Source: an uncultured Pleurocapsa sp. (GTDB taxonomy: Bacteria > Cyanobacteriota > Cyanobacteriia > Cyanobacteriales > Xenococcaceae). From it: DNA of 26,840 nt. Below, one piece after another: positions 24,618-26,840 of this stretch. The DNA lies in the NCBI GenBank assembly GCA_937884735.1, contig CAKZYI010000461.1, positions 1-26,840 of the forward strand, in the 5' to 3' direction. How positions within the stretch are numbered: the first letter of the stretch is position 1; every line of letters starts with the position of its first letter. The notes under the pieces are model-generated. The model saw only the letters and a program-made list of their open reading frames with translations. It ran no database searches and was not told the origin of the DNA. The position numbers were made by a program, and so were the translations under genes.

Positions 24618-24873
24618 TTACCATAGTGTTTAAAATTGAGCCTTAAACTAGCGTATATTGTCGATTCTTCTATTAGATCACACACTATTTAATAAACATA
24701 TATGATAATTTAAAAAATAATCTATATTTTATAACAATACTTGTTCATTGTAATAAATCAATAAATGATATTCAAAATATACTATCAATATTTGGCTCTT
24801 AAACTGTTAGTTTAGTCAATATAACAAGAAAGTTTAGATGGTAATCAAATATATGCAATCCTAAAATAAAATC

Positions 24874-26457
24874 ATGCTTTTTAATTCTTTTGAGTTTATT
24901 TTTCTTTTCCTTCCTATCACCTTAATTGTATTTTTCTTTATTGGAAGAAAAACTGAACAAGTTAAACAGCAGCTGCCTTTAATGTGGTTAGTATTGGCTT
25001 CTTTGTTTTTTTATGGCTGGTGGAAACCACTCAATTTGCCTTTGATTATTTTATCTATTTTAGTTAACTATAGCCTAGGGCATTTATTAGGCAATGTGAT
25101 AGATAAGGTAATAATTAAAAAAGCAATTGTTTTTTCAGGTATTTTATTTAACTTAGCACTTATCTGCTATTTCAAATATGCAAACTTTTTAGTTAGAAAT
25201 ATTAATCAAGTTATTGATACTAACTTCAACTTGCCCTCTGTTGTAATTCCTTTGGCTATATCCTTTTTTACTTTTCAACAAATAGCTTATTTAGTTGATG
25301 CTTATAAAGGACAAACAAGAGAATACAATATCTTGAAGTATATGCTTTTTGTTTGCTTTTTTCCACAGTTAATTGCAGGACCAATTGTCCATCACAAAGA
25401 AGTTTTACCTCAGTTTGAAAAAGCATCTATATATAAATTTAGTCAGCAAACTTTGGCTATAGGTTTAACTGTTTTTGTAGCTGGTTTATTTAAAAAAGTG
25501 ATATTTGCTGATCGCATTGCCGAATACTCTAATTTGGCATTTGCTGCGGCTTCCCAAGGAATTGATTTAACTTTTTCTGAATCTTGGGTAGGAGCTTTGG
25601 GCTATAGCCTACAGCTGTATTTTGATTTCTCAGGCTACTCTGACATGGCAGTCGGTGCAGCGTACATGTTTGGCATCAAGTTACCATTAAATTTCAACTC
25701 ACCATACAAGGCGATTAGCATTATAGATTTTTGGCGCAGGTGGCACATAACTCTTTCTCATTTTTTAAGAGACTATTTATATATACCTCTGGGCGGAAGT
25801 AGAAAAGGTCAATTAAGACGCTATTCAAACCTAGTAATTACTATGTTGCTGGGGGGATTGTGGCATGGTGCAGGATGGACTTTTATTTTTTGGGGTGGCT
25901 TGCATGGAACTTATCTAGTTATCAATCATTTATACCGCTCTGTTCGCAAAAGCTTAGGACACAATTTGAAAGATGATAGCTGGTTACTACGTACTATTGG
26001 ATGGTTAACTACATTCATCGCTGTAGTAATTTCTTGGGTATTTTTCCGCGCCAATAATTTTGCTACTGCAACTTCCATGCTTCAGTCTATGTTTGGTTTT
26101 AATGGCATACAGTTACCTGTATTTTTGGAGCCTTACTTAGGTTTTTTGAGGAACCTAGGCATAAATTTTCTAGGTTTTACCGTAAATGTAGGTATCAGCC
26201 AAAAATATGCCACTTTTGGAATTGCTATACTTCTGCTAATTGCTTGGTTTACTCCTAATACTCAACAATGGATGGGTAAGTATAATCCAACCTTAACTGA
26301 ACCTATTGAACAGTATCAATTTCCCTGGGAGCAAAAATTTTGGCGTTCCTTGATGTGGAGACCAAACAAAATCTGGACAATTATTATTGCAGGATTGACA
26401 TCTCTTTCTTTACTTTGCTTTTCAAGAGTAAGTGAGTTCTTATATTTCCAATTCTAA
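24874..26457 (+). CDS. MBOAT family O-acyltransferase (AlgI-like)
   Basis: A 527-residue membrane-bound O-acyltransferase that passes acyl groups across the membrane for O-acetylation of an exported polysaccharide. The N-terminus MLFNSFEFIFLFLPITLIVFF is typical of AlgI/DltB relatives. Family motifs: FFPQLIAGPIVHHKEVLPQF, LYFDFSGYSDMAVGAAYMFG, NFNSPYKAISIIDFWRRWHITLSHFLRDYLYIPLGGSR and GGLWHGAGWTFIFWGGLHG at about 326-345, containing the conserved catalytic histidine. At least ten transmembrane helices. A 256-bp AT-rich gap separates it from the flippase gene, so it may have its own promoter. The following gene is its probable SGNH-type partner. Confidence 0.92.
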   Translation: MLFNSFEFIFLFLPITLIVFFFIGRKTEQVKQQLPLMWLVLASLFFYGWWKPLNLPLIILSILVNYSLGHLLGNVIDKVIIKKAIVFSGILFNLALICYFKYANFLVRNINQVIDTNFNLPSVVIPLAISFFTFQQIAYLVDAYKGQTREYNILKYMLFVCFFPQLIAGPIVHHKEVLPQFEKASIYKFSQQTLAIGLTVFVAGLFKKVIFADRIAEYSNLAFAAASQGIDLTFSESWVGALGYSLQLYFDFSGYSDMAVGAAYMFGIKLPLNFNSPYKAISIIDFWRRWHITLSHFLRDYLYIPLGGSRKGQLRRYSNLVITMLLGGLWHGAGWTFIFWGGLHGTYLVINHLYRSVRKSLGHNLKDDSWLLRTIGWLTTFIAVVISWVFFRANNFATATSMLQSMFGFNGIQLPVFLEPYLGFLRNLGINFLGFTVNVGISQKYATFGIAILLLIAWFTPNTQQWMGKYNPTLTEPIEQYQFPWEQKFWRSLMWRPNKIWTIIIAGLTSLSLLCFSRVSEFLYFQF

Positions 26458-26492
26458 TTTTTAAAATATATACTTATATTGACAACATAAAC

Positions 26493-26840
26493 ATGAATTT
26501 TAAAAGTTTAGCCGCCGATTTTTTCAAACTAGGTAAGCACAAAACTCCAGCAATGTCCGTTCCCATAACTGGTCAAAAAAACAAAAATTCTAAATTTAGT
26601 TTTAAGCTCTATGGATTAGTTACATCCATATTATTAGGCTCTGTAGCTGCTATAAATTGGGCGATAGACCCATTGTGGTATCGTCATGGTAATATTCTCA
26701 CTGGCAAAAATTTTACTTTTAATGAAAGAATCACCAAAACCAATCTATTTTTAAGAACTAAGGATCGAGCTAACTATAATTGTATTATTTTAGGTAGTTC
26801 TAGAGTTACAGCATTAAGAACATCTAATTTTACAGAAGAT
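26493..26840 (+). CDS. Probable SGNH/DltD/AlgX-like acylation partner, truncated by window end
   Basis: The first 116 codons of a gene running off the window. After a basic start (MNFKSLAADFFKLGKHK) comes one transmembrane helix, LYGLVTSILLGSVAAINWAI, at about 41-60, so the rest is periplasmic. The motif NCIILGSSRVTAL near 98-110 resembles block I (GSSR/GDS) of SGNH-like proteins found next to MBOAT acyltransferases. The stop and the remaining catalytic blocks are outside the window. It begins 35 bp after the acyltransferase stop. Function is inferred from the motif and the neighbour. Confidence 0.65.
   Translation, partial: MNFKSLAADFFKLGKHKTPAMSVPITGQKNKNSKFSFKLYGLVTSILLGSVAAINWAIDPLWYRHGNILTGKNFTFNERITKTNLFLRTKDRANYNCIILGSSRVTALRTSNFTED

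Noticed and set aside
1..26840. CRISPR array, insertion sequence, prophage or toxin-antitoxin genes
   Set aside because: I saw no regularly spaced repeats, transposase or integrase motifs, or small antitoxin-toxin pairs on either strand.

Overview
The window is a stretch of cyanobacterial chromosome. It carries psaK, petN, a COP23-family protein, hemJ and a NatE-like transporter ATPase. The octamer GCGATCGC (HIP1) is scattered through it (for example 1567, 2743, 3004, 4614, 4853), as is typical of many cyanobacteria. The DNA is AT-rich and gene starts often lack a good Shine-Dalgarno sequence. I cannot name the species; a low-GC unicellular or pleurocapsalean-type cyanobacterium would fit.

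Left part (1-9 kb): a LivF/NatE-type ATPase (-); a secreted COP23 protein (+) whose leader can form a long hairpin; a site-2 protease with a CBS-like tail (-); a small 2TM-domain protein (+); a phosphotransferase gene broken by an in-frame TAG and ending in a perfect 34-bp tandem duplication; an anchored N-acetylmuramoyl-alanine amidase (+); a UDP-glucuronate-4-epimerase-type enzyme (-); and an MscS channel (+). Most share an envelope or membrane theme, but they are separate transcription units.

Middle part (9-13 kb): recF and hemJ (-); a tRNA-Arg(CCU) gene split by a 283-nt group I intron (-); psaK (+), which faces petN plus a 50-codon membrane-protein gene (-) across a bidirectional terminator. 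A conserved-looking membrane protein (+) follows, then a fragment resembling the C-terminus of a histidine kinase.

Right part (13-26.8 kb), all on +: a GldA/GldF/GldG-like ABC system whose ATPase gene carries an in-frame TAA, then a long AT-rich spacer with a good promoter candidate, then an exopolysaccharide cluster. The cluster contains a BY-kinase/Wzc protein (chain length and export control), an AlkP-superfamily enzyme, a family 2 glycosyltransferase, a Wzy-like polymerase, a Wzx-like flippase, an MBOAT O-acyltransferase and the start of its likely SGNH-type partner, cut by the window edge. Together they look like a Wzx/Wzy pathway with O-acylation.

The most notable points are the intron-containing tRNA-Arg(CCU), two otherwise intact genes each broken by one stop codon, the COP23 leader hairpin, the small gene coupled to petN, the kinase remnant, and the AlkP-like enzyme inside the polysaccharide cluster. 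I found no CRISPR array, insertion sequence, prophage or clearly new defence system.
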